Notes: generated from the letters alone by a model not told the origin. Counted from the first letter of the stretch, positions 16,907-26,207 are shown. The stretch is DNA of 64,000 nucleotides from Chitinophagales bacterium (GCA_026129525.1 JAHCHW010000002.1:186001-250000), one strand, 5' to 3'. Numbers and translations: made by a program.

Positions 16907-17833
16907 ATGAATACTCTTGCATTAACCCAAAAAATAAAACAAGAAGCAAAGCGCCTCGGCTTTGATGCATGTGGTATTTCAAAAGCCGAACGTTTGGATA
17001 AAGAAGCCTTTTTGCTCGAAGCATGGCTTAACCGGCAAATGCAGGGCAAAATGGCGTACATGGAAAACCATTTTGATAAACGCGTTGACCCATGCAAATT
17101 AGTGGATGGTGCAAAGTCGGTTATCTCACTTTCGTACAACTATTACAATCCGGTTAAACAGGTTGATGAGCAAGCCCCCAAAATCGCCATGTATGCATTG
17201 GGCGATGATTACCATACGGTAGTGAAGGAGAAGTTAGCGCAGTTGTTGGAATTTATGCGAACAATTGCCGGAGAAGTAAACGGCAGGTGCTTTGTTGACT
17301 CTGCTCCGGTGCTGGAACGCGCATGGGCGCAACGCAGCGGAATAGGTTGGGTGGGCAAAAACACCAATCTGCTCAGTAAGCGAAAAGGCTCTTACTTTTT
17401 TTTGGCAGAGATAATTATTGACCTGCAATTGGAATATGATTCGCCTGTAAAAGATTACTGCGGTACCTGCACCAAATGTGTAGATGCCTGCCCCACGCAG
17501 GCAATCTACGAGCCTTACAAACTCGATGCAAGCAAGTGCATATCGTATTTTACTATAGAACTGAAAGATGAATCGCTGCCGAAAGATTACAAAGGGAAGT
17601 TCGAAAACTGGATGTTTGGCTGCGATATATGCCAGCAGGTTTGCCCCATTAACTCGCAGGCAACAGTACATAACGAGCCGCGCTTTAAACCTTCTGCTCC
17701 GTTACTGAACATGCGCAAAACCGACTGGGAAAATTTAAGCGAAGAAACATTCCGCGGGCTTTTCAAAAATTCGCCCGTAAAGCGCACCAAGTTTAAAGGC
17801 TTGAAAAGGAATATTGACTTTTTGTTGTCTTAA
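16907..17833 (+). CDS. queG: Epoxyqueuosine reductase
   Basis: The cobalamin- and iron-sulfur-dependent enzyme reduces epoxyqueuosine to queuosine in tRNA. The 308 residues contain [18 protein letters not shown] (about 139-156), a first 4Fe-4S motif [16 protein letters not shown], and a second set in [13 protein letters not shown], the normal QueG arrangement. Length is close to the short family form without the C-terminal HEAT repeats. It diverges from gcdH over a 117-nt gap. QueE lies 3.3 kb away, so two queuosine steps are in the neighbourhood although not in one operon. Confidence 0.95.
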   Translation: MNTLALTQKIKQEAKRLGFDACGISKAERLDKEAFLLEAWLNRQMQGKMAYMENHFDKRVDPCKLVDGAKSVISLSYNYYNPVKQVDEQAPKIAMYALGDDYHTVVKEKLAQLLEFMRTIAGEVNGRCFVDSAPVLERAWAQRSGIGWVGKNTNLLSKRKGSYFFLAEIIIDLQLEYDSPVKDYCGTCTKCVDACPTQAIYEPYKLDASKCISYFTIELKDESLPKDYKGKFENWMFGCDICQQVCPINSQATVHNEPRFKPSAPLLNMRKTDWENLSEETFRGLFKNSPVKRTKFKGLKRNIDFLLS

Positions 17834-17842
17834 TCGAAACTC

Positions 17843-18932
17843 CTACACCTTTTTGGTAGCGTGCAGCAAATATGCTTTTATAAAATCGTCCAGATCGCCA
17901 TCTAACACCGGTTGTATATTCGATGTTTCGTAACCCGAACGGGTATCCTTAATCAGCTTGTAAGGGTGCAGCACATAGTTCCGTATTTGTGAACCCCATT
18001 CTATTTTAAGTTTGGTACCCTCAATTTTGTCGCGCTCGGCATAGCGTTTCTCTAACTCCAGTTCGTACAACTTCGATTTAAGCATTTGCATAGCACGGTC
18101 GCGGTTATCGTGCTGCGAACGCGTAATTTGACATGTAACCACAATGCCGGTGGGCTTGTGCCTTAGTCGAACAGCTGTTTCCACTTTGTTTACGTTCTGC
18201 CCGCCTGCCCCGCTCGACCTGAATGTATCCCACTCGCATTCCGAATCGGGCACTTTTATTTCAATTGTATCGTCAACAATGGGTGAAACAAATACCGAAG
18301 CAAAAGATGTTTGGCGCTTGCCCTGTGCATTGAACGGAGAAATACGCACCAAGCGATGCACCCCGTTTTCTCCTTTTAAATAACCATACACAAACTCGCC
18401 CTCAATTTCGAGCGTAACAGAGCGAATACCTGCTACATCATCATCGGTGCGTTCGGCTTCGGTAACTTTAAAGCCGTGTTTTTCTGCCCACATTAAATAC
18501 ATACGCAACAGCATTGATGCCCAATCGCAACTTTCAGTTCCGCCTGCACCGGCATTAATTTCAAGTATGGCGCCTAACTGGTCTTCGTGTTGGTTAAGTG
18601 TAGCTCTGAACTCTAAATCTTCCGTAAGCGCTGAAGCATTTTCGTAGGCTTCCTTCAAATCTGTTTCCGATGCCTCACCTGCTTCGTAAAACTCGCGCAT
18701 TACCGCGGCATCATCGCAAGCTTTCCAAGCATCTTCAAAAGCCTTTACCCAAATTTTGTTGATTTTAATCTCCTTTAAAATTTCCTCGGCTTTTTTGGGG
18801 TTGTTCCAAAAGTCGGGGTGGGCGGAGTTGTGCTCGTCCTGAGCAATTTTCAGTTTACGGCTCTCAATGTCAAAGAAACCTCCTCAAAGCCTCTAAACGG
18901 CTCCTTATATCGCTTATGTTTTCGGTAGTCAT
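17843..18932 (-). CDS. prfB: Peptide chain release factor 2, with programmed +1 frameshift
   Basis: RF2 releases peptides at UGA and UAA. The frame opens at the ATG at 18932 and reads 20 codons to CTT followed by an in-frame TGA (18872-18870). Skipping the T at 18872 moves reading to GAC (18871) and the frame then runs to 17843, giving 362 residues, close to the 365 of E. coli RF2. An AGGAGG sits three bases before CTT, the spacing of the classic autoregulatory slip site. The codon-recognition SPF motif (about 198-200) and the catalytic GGQ in [11 protein letters not shown] (about 243-245) are both present. Without the slip, only a 20-residue peptide is made. Low RF2 favours slippage and more RF2, so the gene senses its own product. 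Confidence 0.95.
18870..18884 (-). promoter_or_regulatory. RF2 programmed +1 frameshift site (AGGAGG, CTT TGA)
   Basis: On the minus strand AGGAGG (18884-18879), a three-base spacer TTT, the slippery CTT (18875-18873) and the stop TGA (18872-18870) followed by C. The elements, order and spacing match the known bacterial prfB recoding site, and the downstream frame encodes the rest of RF2. Confidence 0.93.
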
Positions 18933-18949
18933 GTTTTAAAATTGAGAGG

Positions 18950-18957
18950 CGAATATA
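18950..18957 (-). promoter_or_regulatory. -7-like element TATATTCG upstream of prfB
   Basis: TATATTCG on the minus strand lies 17 nt before the prfB ATG. It is one of the recurring TAnnTTnG boxes in this window. Confidence 0.4.
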
Positions 18958-19052
18958 GAAGACTTTGAGTAGAGGCACTCAACATACAGGATTGCGTATC
19001 TGCTCAAACAATAAAAAATCAAAAAGCATTTTTTGAAAGCCGCCTGTTAAAT

Positions 19053-19060
19053 TACATTTG
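19053..19060 (+). promoter_or_regulatory. Promoter: TACATTTG with an upstream TTTG
   Basis: TACATTTG matches the Bacteroidota -7 consensus TAnnTTTG exactly, and a TTTG at 19032-19035 lies 17 nt upstream as a candidate -33 element. The box overlaps a TTG at 19058 that could otherwise be read as a start codon, which argues for the TTG at 19091. Confidence 0.5.
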
Positions 19061-19090
19061 TCGCCTTTGCATTTAACACTAAACAAGGAC

Positions 19091-19831
19091 TTGAGCAGCG
19101 ACAGCATTATAATTATTCCCACTTATAACGAGTTGGGCAACATCGAAAAGATGGTGCGGAAAGTTTTTTCACTTTCCAAACCTTTTCATTTGTTGATTAT
19201 TGATGACGGCTCACCGGATGGCACAGCACAAAAGGTAAAAGCACTGCAAGTTGAATTTCCCGATAGCCTTTTTTTGATTGAACGCAGCGGTAAGCAGGGC
19301 TTAGGGACTGCTTATATTGCCGGTTTTAAATGGGCATTGCAGCGCCACTATCAATTTGTTTTTGAAATGGATTGCGACTTTAGCCATAACCCCGATGATT
19401 TACTACGCTTGTACAAAGCCTGTGCCGAAAACGGTAACGACCTTGCTATAGGTTCGCGCTATGTGAATGGTGGCGGTTTTGTAAACTGGCCGCAGGACAG
19501 AATCTGGATTTCGCGCATTGCATCGTGGTATGCAAACATTATTACATGGATTTGTATTCGCGATACCACTGCCGGATTTATTTGTTACAAAAGGACGGTG
19601 TTAGAAACAATAGACTTGGATAAGATACGGTTTGTGGGGTATGCGTTCCAAATTGAAATGAAGTTTGCTGCACGAAAGTTAGGTTTCAAAATAGTAGAAA
19701 TCCCCATCATTTTTACCGAGCGCGTAGAAGGCGTTTCGAAAATGAGCAAAAACATAATTAAGGAAGGCATACTCGGAGTGCTCAAAATTCAGTGGTACAG
19801 CTTTTTTAACAGCTACCGGAAGCAAAATTGA
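19091..19831 (+). CDS. Polyprenol-phosphate mannosyltransferase-like GT2 enzyme
   Basis: A GT2 enzyme of the dolichyl/polyprenyl-phosphate mannose synthase group: it moves a sugar from a nucleotide donor to a lipid phosphate at the inner face of the membrane. About 246 residues, with IIIPTYNELGNIEKM at the N-terminus, LLIIDDGSPDGTA, EMDCDFSHNPDDL (the DxD metal site) and the FICYKRTVLETIDLDKI block typical of DPM1-like proteins. There is no C-terminal membrane domain. No ATG precedes the conserved region. The TTG at 19091 is chosen because an earlier TTG (19058) falls inside the promoter box. The donor could be GDP-mannose or another activated sugar. Confidence 0.85.
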   Translation: MSSDSIIIIPTYNELGNIEKMVRKVFSLSKPFHLLIIDDGSPDGTAQKVKALQVEFPDSLFLIERSGKQGLGTAYIAGFKWALQRHYQFVFEMDCDFSHNPDDLLRLYKACAENGNDLAIGSRYVNGGGFVNWPQDRIWISRIASWYANIITWICIRDTTAGFICYKRTVLETIDLDKIRFVGYAFQIEMKFAARKLGFKIVEIPIIFTERVEGVSKMSKNIIKEGILGVLKIQWYSFFNSYRKQN

Positions 19832-19894
19832 ATCTCACTGTTTGTTTCGTCAGTATCTTACTTTGAGATATTCAGTTAAAAAAATTATACAGAT

Positions 19895-20377
19895 TTATTT
19901 TTCTCCAAACTCATACAATAACCCGCTGTTAAACCCAGGCAGTTTAAGCAATGTTGCTCCTTTTGTTACCGAGTCGCCCTTAAAGCGAACCGATGAAATG
20001 TTGTAGGTTAAATGAAAACGATGTTGCTCGCGGCAGGAAGGCTCGTTAATAAACAACAACTTTAACGAAGCCTGTGGCGGCAACGATTTCGCCATGGAGC
20101 CGTTCCAAAGCAGTTTAAAGTTATCCGCATCGCAAGCCTGTAGTTTTTTGGTGTAAAGGTGCAGGGTATCGTTACTGAGCCGTGCTGAATCGAGCGCAAT
20201 GGTTTCGGTGGTAGCGGCAAACAGTTCCTTATCTTTTATGATTTTACGGAAACTCAAATCAGTAATTTCTTCTTCAACAGCGGGCACTTCTTTCACTGCT
20301 GCTTGTTTGGTTGATTTACACGAGCCTAACAAGCAGACAATTACAACTAAGGTTTTGCAAATACAACGCAGGCTCAT
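19895..20377 (-). CDS. Small lipoprotein, unknown function
   Basis: The 160-residue protein opens with a lipoprotein signal peptide whose lipobox-like LGSC places the modified cysteine at residue 20. A short polar linker rich in Lys, Val and Glu follows, then a mixed alpha/beta region containing two further cysteines (around residues 80 and 115). I recognise no family. It is downstream of the acyl-CoA dehydrogenase gene on the same strand but separated from it by a strong terminator hairpin, so it is probably transcribed on its own. Confidence 0.7.
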   Translation of the reverse strand: MSLRCICKTLVVIVCLLGSCKSTKQAAVKEVPAVEEEITDLSFRKIIKDKELFAATTETIALDSARLSNDTLHLYTKKLQACDADNFKLLWNGSMAKSLPPQASLKLLFINEPSCREQHRFHLTYNISSVRFKGDSVTKGATLLKLPGFNSGLLYEFGEK

Positions 20378-20412
20378 TTACGGATGTTTGATGCGTGTAA
20401 GTTGTGCATTTA

Positions 20413-20446
20413 GGCACAAAAACAAAAACCCGCTTCAGCGGGCTTT
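20413..20446 (-). terminator. Rho-independent terminator downstream of the ACAD-SCP2 gene
   Basis: On the minus strand CCCGCT (20442-20437) pairs perfectly with AGCGGG (20434-20429) around a two-base loop, followed by a T-rich run (20428-20413). It lies 32 nt after the stop of the gene ending at 20478. Confidence 0.8.
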
Positions 20447-20477
20447 GTAAGATATAGTTTGGTTGAGGGGGTTAAGG

Positions 20478-22100
20478 TTAGCTTTTAATACGGCTGAAGT
20501 AAGTAATAAACTTCATTACTTCGCCCAAGTTGCTCACTTTAATTTTTCCCATCATAAACATCATTTGCGGGTTGCCGCGTCCCAGTTCAAGGTCTTCGTA
20601 GTCGGAGGCTTTGGCTTTTATTTCACAGGTAGGTTCATCTACCAAACCATCCAGCACAACCACTTTACTTTCCTGAAGGGTAACCGTAAAGTTGCCGCCT
20701 GTTTCGCCATCCAGTTTAAAATGAAAGCGATGCATGGCGCTATCGTCCACTTTATCGGCTTTTAGGCGTTGCGGTAACGAATAAATAATGTCGCGTGCAG
20801 TTTCGGGTGTTTTATCCATTTTTCCGTTTGTTTTTGTTGATGAATTGTTGTTTTGCGTTTCAGATAAAGTTTGTCCGCTCGCAGGTTTGGTGGCAGGTTC
20901 ACTTTTTGCCGACTCTCCTCCCCCGCTCTTCATATTTTTATATGCCGATTCGTAGTTAATGCCATCTACCGTCATTTTAGCAATTATCTCTTTCATAATT
21001 TCGGTAGTGCCGCCTACGATGGTTCCTACGCGTGCATCGCGGTAGCAACGTTCAATGGGGTATTCGCTCATCCATCCATAGCCGCCAAACATTTGCAAAC
21101 ATTCATCGGCTACGGTTTTACCCAATTCGGTGGCTTTCAGTTTCGCCATCGAACATTCTTTAACGCAGAAAATACCACGGGCAAATAAATCGCAGCAGTA
21201 ATAAACAAAACGCTTGGTTATTTCTACCTCGGTAGTTAAATCAACCATTTTGTGGCGCAGCACCTGAAACTTCGAAATAGGTTTCCCGAAAGCGCTGCGC
21301 TCGTGCATGTACTTTAAGGTCATTTCAATTACCAGCTCTGCTCCGGCTACCGCCATAATAGCTGCCACCAAACGCTCTAACTGAAAACTCTCCATTATGT
21401 AAAAGAAGCCCTGCCCTTCTTTGCCTACTAAATTTCCGGCAGGTACTTTTACGTTATCAAAAAACAGTTCGGCAGTATCGGACGATTTCCATCCCATTTT
21501 CTTCAAGCGGCTGGTAGTAAAGCCGGGAGTACCTTGATCTACTACAATTAAACTGATGCCCGCCATACCCGCATCAGGGTCGGTTTTGCAGGCAACGGTT
21601 ACAAAATTGCCATAGTAACCATTGGTGATAAATGTTTTGTTGCCGTTAAGAATGTAGTAGTCGCCTTCCTTTTTAGCAGTGGTACGCATAGCCGCCACAT
21701 CGCTTCCAGCCCCCGGCTCGCTAATGGCAATACTTCCTACGTAACTACCCGAAATGGAAGGCGGCAAATACTTTGCTTTAAGGGCATCGCTACCGGCATG
21801 AAGTATATGGTTGGTAGCCATAAACTGGTGAACGCTCACCGCGGCAGCAAAACCGGCAAGTTTCGATTTGGCAATTTCTTCCAACCAAACTACGGTGTAC
21901 CAAAAATCGTTATCGGTGCCGCCATATTGCTCGGGAAAATTAATGCCGAGCAAACCTTGCTCGCCCATTTTTTTAAAAACCTCGCGGGGAACTAATTCTT
22001 CTGCTTCCCATTTTTCACCATTAGGGATAACTTCTTTCTGAATGAACTCTCTTGCCGATTGACGAAAAAGTTCATGCTCTTCTGTAAAGTATTGGCTCAT
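20478..22100 (-). CDS. Acyl-CoA dehydrogenase fused to a C-terminal SCP2 sterol-carrier domain
   Basis: This 540-residue protein has two parts. Residues 1 to about 390 are an acyl-CoA dehydrogenase (SIAISEPGAGSDVAAMRT, KTFITNGYYGNFVTVACK, RSAFGKPISKFQVLRH, QMFGGYGWMSEYPIERCYRDAR). At the usual catalytic position the sequence is IVGGTTEIM, with Gly instead of Glu, as in long-chain acyl-CoA dehydrogenases; the likely base is Glu259 in LVIEMTLKY. After a polar Ser/Asn/Thr linker (about 392-428), residues 430-540 form an SCP2 lipid-binding domain. The fusion suggests delivery of bulky or long acyl-CoA to the active site. It follows clpS by 23 nt and ends in a strong terminator. Confidence 0.88.
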   Translation of the reverse strand: MSQYFTEEHELFRQSAREFIQKEVIPNGEKWEAEELVPREVFKKMGEQGLLGINFPEQYGGTDNDFWYTVVWLEEIAKSKLAGFAAAVSVHQFMATNHILHAGSDALKAKYLPPSISGSYVGSIAISEPGAGSDVAAMRTTAKKEGDYYILNGNKTFITNGYYGNFVTVACKTDPDAGMAGISLIVVDQGTPGFTTSRLKKMGWKSSDTAELFFDNVKVPAGNLVGKEGQGFFYIMESFQLERLVAAIMAVAGAELVIEMTLKYMHERSAFGKPISKFQVLRHKMVDLTTEVEITKRFVYYCCDLFARGIFCVKECSMAKLKATELGKTVADECLQMFGGYGWMSEYPIERCYRDARVGTIVGGTTEIMKEIIAKMTVDGINYESAYKNMKSGGGESAKSEPATKPASGQTLSETQNNNSSTKTNGKMDKTPETARDIIYSLPQRLKADKVDDSAMHRFHFKLDGETGGNFTVTLQESKVVVLDGLVDEPTCEIKAKASDYEDLELGRGNPQMMFMMGKIKVSNLGEVMKFITYFSRIKS

Positions 22101-22123
22101 GTATAGGTAATAAGTGTGTGGTT

Positions 22124-22405
22124 TTACTCGATGGTAACATTAATGCCACGCTCTGCTATGGCATCTTTAAGCGGAAGGAGTTTAGTATAGTTGCCTTGCT
22201 TTACGGCATACTTTCCTTTGTTATGAATTATTAAAGCACATTGCTCCGCCTGATGTTGGGTGTGTTTGCAAATGTCCATCAGGGTTTCTATTACCCAATC
22301 GAAAGTGTTGTAGTTATCGTTATGAATGATGAGTTTGTGTTCGGTTGCTACTACTTCTTCCAGGTCAGTGTATCCTGCCGGGGATGTTTGCACGGATGAC
22401 TTCAT
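22124..22405 (-). CDS. clpS: ATP-dependent Clp protease adaptor ClpS
   Basis: ClpS delivers N-degron substrates to ClpA/C-ClpP. The 93-residue protein has an extended N-terminal tail and the core beginning HKLIIHNDNYNTFDWVIETL (about 23-42), where the NDxYNTF element forms the binding pocket for destabilising N-terminal residues. CKHTQHQAEQCALIIHNKGK follows, matching the family ICxxxxxxAxxCAxxxHxxG pattern. It leads a two-gene operon with the ACAD-SCP2 gene; a functional link between them is not evident. Confidence 0.93.
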   Translation of the reverse strand: MKSSVQTSPAGYTDLEEVVATEHKLIIHNDNYNTFDWVIETLMDICKHTQHQAEQCALIIHNKGKYAVKQGNYTKLLPLKDAIAERGINVTIE

Positions 22406-22422
22406 AAGGCTTAAATTTTAAA

Positions 22423-22430
22423 CGAATATA
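22423..22430 (-). promoter_or_regulatory. Promoter-like element TATATTCG upstream of clpS
   Basis: TATATTCG on the minus strand is 17 nt upstream of the clpS ATG. A TTTG lies 20 nt further upstream, fitting a -33 element. Confidence 0.45.
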
Positions 22431-22482
22431 CGATGCCGAGTTTAACTTTTCAAACAGTTGTTTGATTTTATTGTTTGGGGCG

Positions 22483-24867
22483 TTACTCAGCCTTAACAAT
22501 AACTTTACAGGCTACGGTTACATTATTCTTTTGCAGGTGTGCAAAGTAAATTCCCTTACTTAAACTATTGCCGGTATTCACCTCCGAATTGGCTTCTGTT
22601 AAAACTGTTTCAAGAACAATTTGTCCTAAAGGATTGAGAAGTTTCAATTTATAGAATGCATCATCCACAATGTTAACCCGAACATACAACAATGAATTGA
22701 AAGGATTAGGGTACAGCAGAAACTGCTCCTGTACAGCAAATGAACCGACTGAAACGTTCAACCCCACCGAATCAGTTATCAGAAACATATCTACGCCTGC
22801 TTCAACCAAATGCCCGGGGTTATAATCGGTAGTACGGAAATAAACCCGCATGTTGGCAGTAGGAGCAACAAAATCCTTTACCCTCACTTTGCGGAACAAC
22901 CACTGACTTTGTGCCAAATTATTGGCACCAACCGTATCAATCACTACACTGTCGGTTCCGTTTACCAACGTTACAATCAGCGAATCGTTGGGGGCAGATC
23001 CTTGTCCGCCATTATTAAAAAACCAACGGTAGTAACTCAGGTAAGGATCGTTGTAGACGCTCAAGTCAAACAAAGGAGAGCGAAGTGTTGTAGAGCCATC
23101 ATCCACATCATCATCACCGGCTTGTCCGCCTTTATTGCCTGTAACAAAGGCTGCCTCGCCAAAATCTACAGCTACATCGTTGCCCGGATTCGAAACAAGG
23201 CTATTGAACGTGGTTTTCAGTGGCACTCCTCTTTCCCACTTACCCGATGTTGCTGTGGAGTTTACCGTCCACCCGTAATCCATTATAAAGTCATCATAGT
23301 AACCTTGTTGCAATGAAAAAGTGATAGTGTCAACTAGTGCCTGTACTTGTTCCGAAATTTTAGCGGTCATTCTTCCCCATTTTCCCGCATAAAAATTATA
23401 GCTGCCCTGCACAAAATCGCAGTAAGAATATTCGCCATTAGCGTTGGTGGAAATTTCCTGGTATTCATTGCCGGCAGTATCTTCAATTAACACACGGATA
23501 AATGGCAATGGATTTCCGGTAGCTGCATCGGTTGTTTTAATTACCAACTTAGAAGTAGAAACCGGCAGCAATTGCACATTTATAAGCGTAAGCAAACCAT
23601 TTTGCAACACTACATTTTTATACTCCTTAGTTTGGTAACCGTTTTTGGAAAAACGAATAGTATAAGTGCCGCTATCTGGCGTTCCGAAACTGTATTTGCC
23701 TAAAAAGTTTGAAAAATCTTCTGCACTGTTCTGCACAATTTCCACTTTTACTCCGTTAAGTAATGTGTTGCAAATTGAATCGGTAACGGTTCCTTCTACA
23801 TAGCAGGCGCGCTTGTATTCGGGCTTAAAAATCCAAAGCCCTGTTTCAATATCCGATGCAATAATGTTTCCGGAAGGCAAATAGGGCCACACGCCCCACG
23901 CCCCGTGAAATCCATCGCCCGAAAAATTTGGCGATGTGTCGTAGTTGCCCACTTCCACCAAATTGTTCTTGCGGGCGACATCGTGAATGGTAACTCCGTA
24001 GGTGTAGTAAGAAGTTACACAGTAATCGTTTATAAAATACGTATTATGGATAACCGTGTTGCTGCCTGGTTCCACCTGTGTTCTATCGGTTTCGGTAACG
24101 TTGTTTAAATCAGAAACATCGTAGCAGGTTAAAAAGGAACTTGGCTTTTCATCGGTAGTGAACAGATAGTTGCCGTCATCGCTCAGCCAACAGTTATGCG
24201 TAAAATCTTGCGGTGTAGCCCATACAGCAAGTGTATTTGAAAGTGTATCGGCAGCAGTTTTATTGGTAACATCAACCACTCTTACAATACCGTCATTCAC
24301 GCAAGCCAGCCACATGGTGTCGTTGCGGGCATAACAATCGTGCACATAGTTACGCGTAAACCGTCCGAGCACAGGCGGATTCCATGGATTTGCATTAAGG
24401 TCTAACAGCACTTGGTCTTTGTTAGTGCCGTTTACATAGGCAACGCCCTTTTCATCAATAAAAATGGTGTGCGAAGTAGTAACACCTGCAGGAGTAATCA
24501 GATGGTGCTGTATGCTATCGGGCAGATAATTCAAATTAACTACCTGCAAGCCGCTGCTTTGCTCGGTAGTTACATAAGCATAGCCTTTATACTCACGCAC
24601 CTCACGCCAAAAACCACTTTGCCCTGTTGCGCCCGGTACAAAGAAAATTTCAACAGGCGATGCAGGGTTAGTTACATCCACTATTGAAAGTCCTTGTGAA
24701 GTGCCAACTAATGCATACTCCTTGCCGCTGGTATCGGCATAGCCGGTAAGATTGCTGCACGTAACATTTCCGGCATAAGTAAGATGCCCAAGCAGTTGAA
24801 GGTTTTTTTGGGTGTAGCCACAAACAACTGTTAAGCTAATAAGAGCAAATGCTAAAGCGCGTTTCAT
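22483..24867 (-). CDS. Secreted choice-of-anchor-B-like (LVIVD repeat) protein with type A T9SS sorting tail
   Basis: The 794-residue exported protein begins with a signal peptide (MKRALAFALISLTVVCGYTQ). Residues of about 30-360 form a propeller-like region with LVIVD-type repeats (GLSIVDVTNPASPVEI, GLQVVNLNYLP, IVRVVDVTNKTA, VTIHDVARKN), as in choice-of-anchor B proteins. Two carboxypeptidase-regulatory-like Ig domains follow (about 360-440 and 450-530), then a jelly-roll-like region. The end is a type A T9SS tail: LLYPNPFNSLLYV, LLNPLGQIVLE, SKGIYFAHLQ, and a final VACKVIVKAE strand. It is therefore predicted to cross the outer membrane by type IX secretion and be attached to the surface or released. 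Biological role unknown. Confidence 0.87.
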   Translation of the reverse strand: MKRALAFALISLTVVCGYTQKNLQLLGHLTYAGNVTCSNLTGYADTSGKEYALVGTSQGLSIVDVTNPASPVEIFFVPGATGQSGFWREVREYKGYAYVTTEQSSGLQVVNLNYLPDSIQHHLITPAGVTTSHTIFIDEKGVAYVNGTNKDQVLLDLNANPWNPPVLGRFTRNYVHDCYARNDTMWLACVNDGIVRVVDVTNKTAADTLSNTLAVWATPQDFTHNCWLSDDGNYLFTTDEKPSSFLTCYDVSDLNNVTETDRTQVEPGSNTVIHNTYFINDYCVTSYYTYGVTIHDVARKNNLVEVGNYDTSPNFSGDGFHGAWGVWPYLPSGNIIASDIETGLWIFKPEYKRACYVEGTVTDSICNTLLNGVKVEIVQNSAEDFSNFLGKYSFGTPDSGTYTIRFSKNGYQTKEYKNVVLQNGLLTLINVQLLPVSTSKLVIKTTDAATGNPLPFIRVLIEDTAGNEYQEISTNANGEYSYCDFVQGSYNFYAGKWGRMTAKISEQVQALVDTITFSLQQGYYDDFIMDYGWTVNSTATSGKWERGVPLKTTFNSLVSNPGNDVAVDFGEAAFVTGNKGGQAGDDDVDDGSTTLRSPLFDLSVYNDPYLSYYRWFFNNGGQGSAPNDSLIVTLVNGTDSVVIDTVGANNLAQSQWLFRKVRVKDFVAPTANMRVYFRTTDYNPGHLVEAGVDMFLITDSVGLNVSVGSFAVQEQFLLYPNPFNSLLYVRVNIVDDAFYKLKLLNPLGQIVLETVLTEANSEVNTGNSLSKGIYFAHLQKNNVTVACKVIVKAE

Positions 24868-24890
24868 AAGCCGGTTTTAAGTAAGCGTGG

Positions 24891-24898
24891 CGAATGTA
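24891..24898 (-). promoter_or_regulatory. -7-like element TACATTCG upstream of the T9SS cargo gene
   Basis: TACATTCG on the minus strand, 23 nt before the ATG at 24867; same TAnnTTnG pattern as other boxes here. Confidence 0.35.
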
Positions 24899-25014
24899 TT
24901 GAAAAAGGGCAAGCGATGCTTAGTAGAAGTAGATTCACAAGCGGTGGCTCATCTGATGTAATTCCTCTTTAACATAGAAGATTACAATCTGCAAAACTAG
25001 ATATGAAACTTTTG

Positions 25015-25088
<74 letters not shown>

Positions 25089-25109
25089 GTTGAGAGCGCA
25101 AATATAATT

Positions 25110-26207
25110 TCACTTTCCATCTTTCAAATACCCTATCATCCGTTCGGCAGTACGGGCTGAGGCTCCTTTACTGCCTAACAATGTTTTCAATTCGCTGTAG
25201 CCTTCCAATATCTCTTTTCTGCTTTGCTCGTTCAACAGTTTACGCAATTCGGCACTTAACCGCTGCCGGTTAACATCAGCCTGTATCAGTTCCTCAACAA
25301 CTTTCCGCTTGCAAATCAAATTCACTATACAGATAAAACCTATGCTTTTATCAATTACCAAATGAGCAATGAAGTACGAAAGCCAACTGCCTTTATAGCA
25401 AACAACTTCGGGAATATTGTGCAAAGCTGTTTCAAGTGTTGCCGTGCCCGATGTAACCAATGCGGCTGTTGATTGGCGCAGCGTTGCATATGTTTTATCT
25501 AATACTAACTCGCAACGGGCATTGCCTATAATTTTCCGGTAGAACTCCTCTCCTACGTTACTCAGTCCGGTTACTACAAATCTGTAGCCGGGAAATTCGT
25601 CAATCACTTTTAAGTATTCAGGCAATAAGGCTGCAATTTCCTGCTTCCTGCTTCCCGGAACTAACGCAATCGTTTTTTGCGAAGAAGAAACTTGCGCTTC
25701 TTGCACATCCAATTCATCTAACAACGGATGACCGACAAAATCCACTTCCAATCCATACTTCGCATAAAACTCTTTCTCAAAAGGAAATATCACAAACATG
25801 CGCTCCACGTACTTCTTAATTTTATAAACCCGCGAAGTGCGCCATGCCCAAATTTGTGGCGATATGTAGTAGAAGGTTCTGAACTTATTTTGTTGAAGAA
25901 ATTTAAACAAGCGAAAGTTGAACCCAGGGTAATCAATCAGTATCACTACATCGGGTTGAAACGAAAGGATGTCCTGCTTACAAAACTTTACGTTATTGAG
26001 TATAGTGCCAAGGTGCTTCAGCACTTCTACAAAACCCATAAAAGCAAGGTCTTTAATGTGCTTTACAACATTGCCTCCGGCAGCCTGCATTTTATCGCCT
26101 CCCCAGCAACGGATGTCGGCAGCAGCATCTAACTTTCTTAATTCTTTAATAAGATTAGAGCCGTGCAAATCGCCCGAGGCTTCACCGGCAATAATGTAGT
26201 ACTTCAC
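25110..26207 (-). CDS. lpxB: Lipid-A-disaccharide synthase
   Basis: This GT19 enzyme condenses UDP-diacylglucosamine with lipid X in lipid A synthesis at the inner membrane. The 365 residues carry AGEASGDLHG (7-16), GGDKMQAAGG, DYPGFNFRL, YYISPQIWAWR, VDFVGHPLLDE and LVPGSRKQEIAALLP, all LpxB signatures, and STAALVTSGTATLETAL near the C-terminus. The start is GTG at 26207, inside a GTGA overlap with the stop of the small membrane protein upstream, so translation is coupled. The order surE, small membrane protein, lpxB makes one minus-strand operon. Confidence 0.95.
   Translation of the reverse strand: MKYYIIAGEASGDLHGSNLIKELRKLDAAADIRCWGGDKMQAAGGNVVKHIKDLAFMGFVEVLKHLGTILNNVKFCKQDILSFQPDVVILIDYPGFNFRLFKFLQQNKFRTFYYISPQIWAWRTSRVYKIKKYVERMFVIFPFEKEFYAKYGLEVDFVGHPLLDELDVQEAQVSSSQKTIALVPGSRKQEIAALLPEYLKVIDEFPGYRFVVTGLSNVGEEFYRKIIGNARCELVLDKTYATLRQSTAALVTSGTATLETALHNIPEVVCYKGSWLSYFIAHLVIDKSIGFICIVNLICKRKVVEELIQADVNRQRLSAELRKLLNEQSRKEILEGYSELKTLLGSKGASARTAERMIGYLKDGK

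Noticed and set aside
17843..18700. Truncated RF2 of 285 residues starting at the internal ATG
   Set aside because: The missing N-terminal domain is encoded upstream and joined by the programmed +1 frameshift at 18872.
19058..19090. TTG at 19058 as start of the GT2 gene
   Set aside because: It lies inside a strong TACATTTG promoter box; transcription would begin downstream of it.
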